NCBI GenBank assembly: GCA_025210525.1
Contig: JAOARP010000066.1
Coordinates: forward strand, 43,493 to 107,492
Direction of reading: 5' to 3'
DNA from: Marinisporobacter sp.
GTDB taxonomy: Bacteria; Bacillota; Clostridia; Peptostreptococcales; Thermotaleaceae
Length of the DNA: 64,000 bases
Part shown: piece by piece, positions 63,868 to 64,000 of the stretch
Layout: each line of letters starts with the position of its first letter
Numbering within the stretch: the stretch's first letter is position 1
Made by a program: the position numbers and the translations under genes
The notes under the pieces: generated by a model
The model's database searches: none
Told to the model about the DNA's origin: nothing
The model's input: only the letters and a program-made list of their open reading frames with translations

Positions 63868-64000
63868 TGTCAAGAAAACGGACAAGTTAAATTCGCACAA
63901 TCCTGTGTAGTCATTTAACTTGCAAAAGTCTCTTCATAATCATAAGGAGATTTCATATCACAGTACTTATGAATCCTCGTTGTGTTATAAAATGTCTCTA
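63868..64000 (-). mobile_element. End of an IS3-family insertion sequence (cut by window edge)
   Basis: The last 86 bases encode the transposase C-terminus; between its stop and 63868 lies a likely terminal inverted repeat starting TGTCAAGAAAACGGACAAGT, the TGT..CA-type end of IS3 elements. The other end is beyond the window, so target duplication cannot be checked. Confidence 0.7.
63915..64000 (-). CDS. IS3-family transposase, C-terminal fragment
   Basis: The visible residues are ETFYNTTRIHKYCDMKSPYDY plus six more, ending at TAA (complement of 63915-63917). The pattern FYN..R.H....M.P..YE is the conserved end of the DDE integrase core of IS3 OrfB proteins. The rest of the gene lies outside the window. 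Confidence 0.8.
   Translation of the reverse strand, partial: ETFYNTTRIHKYCDMKSPYDYEETFAS

Overview
The window is AT-rich, gene-dense DNA with strong AGGAGG-type ribosome binding sites, TTGACA-17-TATAAT promoters and U-tailed hairpin terminators. With the gene families present (SNF transporter behind a T-box, EFR1 ferredoxins, CD3324-type protein, TRAP system, PTS/LacI sugar operon, several chemoreceptors) this points to a motile, anaerobic, low-GC Firmicute of the class Clostridia, possibly of the Alkaliphilus/Crassaminicella kind. The genus is a guess. I see no rRNA, tRNA, CRISPR array or prophage. Most genes lie on the minus strand.

Layout. 1-2.0 kb: the end of a two-component system and an EamA permease. 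2.1-5.9 kb (+): a structured leader with a terminator, then a nucleoside salvage operon (deoB, punA, an mtaD-like deaminase, a XapX protein). 5.9-9.1 kb (-): a c-di-GMP-I riboswitch with terminator ahead of a tiny membrane peptide, an RsbW-like kinase, a Cache chemoreceptor and a STAS antagonist. 9.3-12.4 kb: an M16 peptidase and, divergently, a T-box (specifier UGG, Trp) controlling an SNF-family transporter. 12.5-20 kb (-): a soluble chemoreceptor fused to a family-5 solute-binding domain, then an ABC importer (binding lipoprotein, ATPase, PP2C-like phosphatase, fused permease). 20.3-25.8 kb: cupin, radical SAM protein with two EFR1 flavodoxin-ferredoxins, DEAD-box helicase and a small integrase-N-domain-like protein.

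25.9-34.6 kb (-): a complete chemosensory operon CheR-TPR, CheW, MCP, CheA-REC, CheB, REC-PAS-GGDEF, the gene set of Wsp systems, whose output is c-di-GMP. The c-di-GMP riboswitch 17 kb away offers one possible receiver. 34.8-41.2 kb (-): a maltose-type operon (PTS IIBC, MapP-like sugar-phosphate phosphatase, ROK glucokinase, GH13 alpha-glucosidase) with its LacI repressor; three matching operators lie just downstream of two promoters. 41.2-46.5 kb (-): CD3324-type HTH protein, a MutS2-like ATPase lacking the Smr domain, and a stand-alone C-A-T NRPS module whose specificity residues read like an asparagine code. 46.7-50.8 kb: YaiI-like protein, XRE regulator with its own operator and a membrane protein, DUF2812 protein, RtcB.

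50.9-55.0 kb (-): four overlapping genes (KAS III, NAD-dependent reductase, metallo-beta-lactamase-fold hydrolase, CapK/PaaK-type adenylating enzyme), a small biosynthetic cluster that resembles the ole pathway in logic. 56.4-63.0 kb (-): a TRAP transporter (dctP-Q-M) behind a sigma-54 promoter, followed upstream by its likely activator/kinase pair (dctD-dctB). 63.0-64.0 kb: decayed DNA, with an SF0329-type gene broken by an in-frame TGA and the end of an IS3-family element.

The most unusual items are the cytoplasmic MCP/solute-binding fusion, the orphan NRPS in an operon with a MutS2-like protein, the PP2C-like phosphatase inside an ABC importer operon, the KAS III/MBL/adenylate cluster, the Wsp-like operon with a c-di-GMP riboswitch nearby, and the unassigned leader of deoB. 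All calls rest on reading the sequence; no database search was possible.
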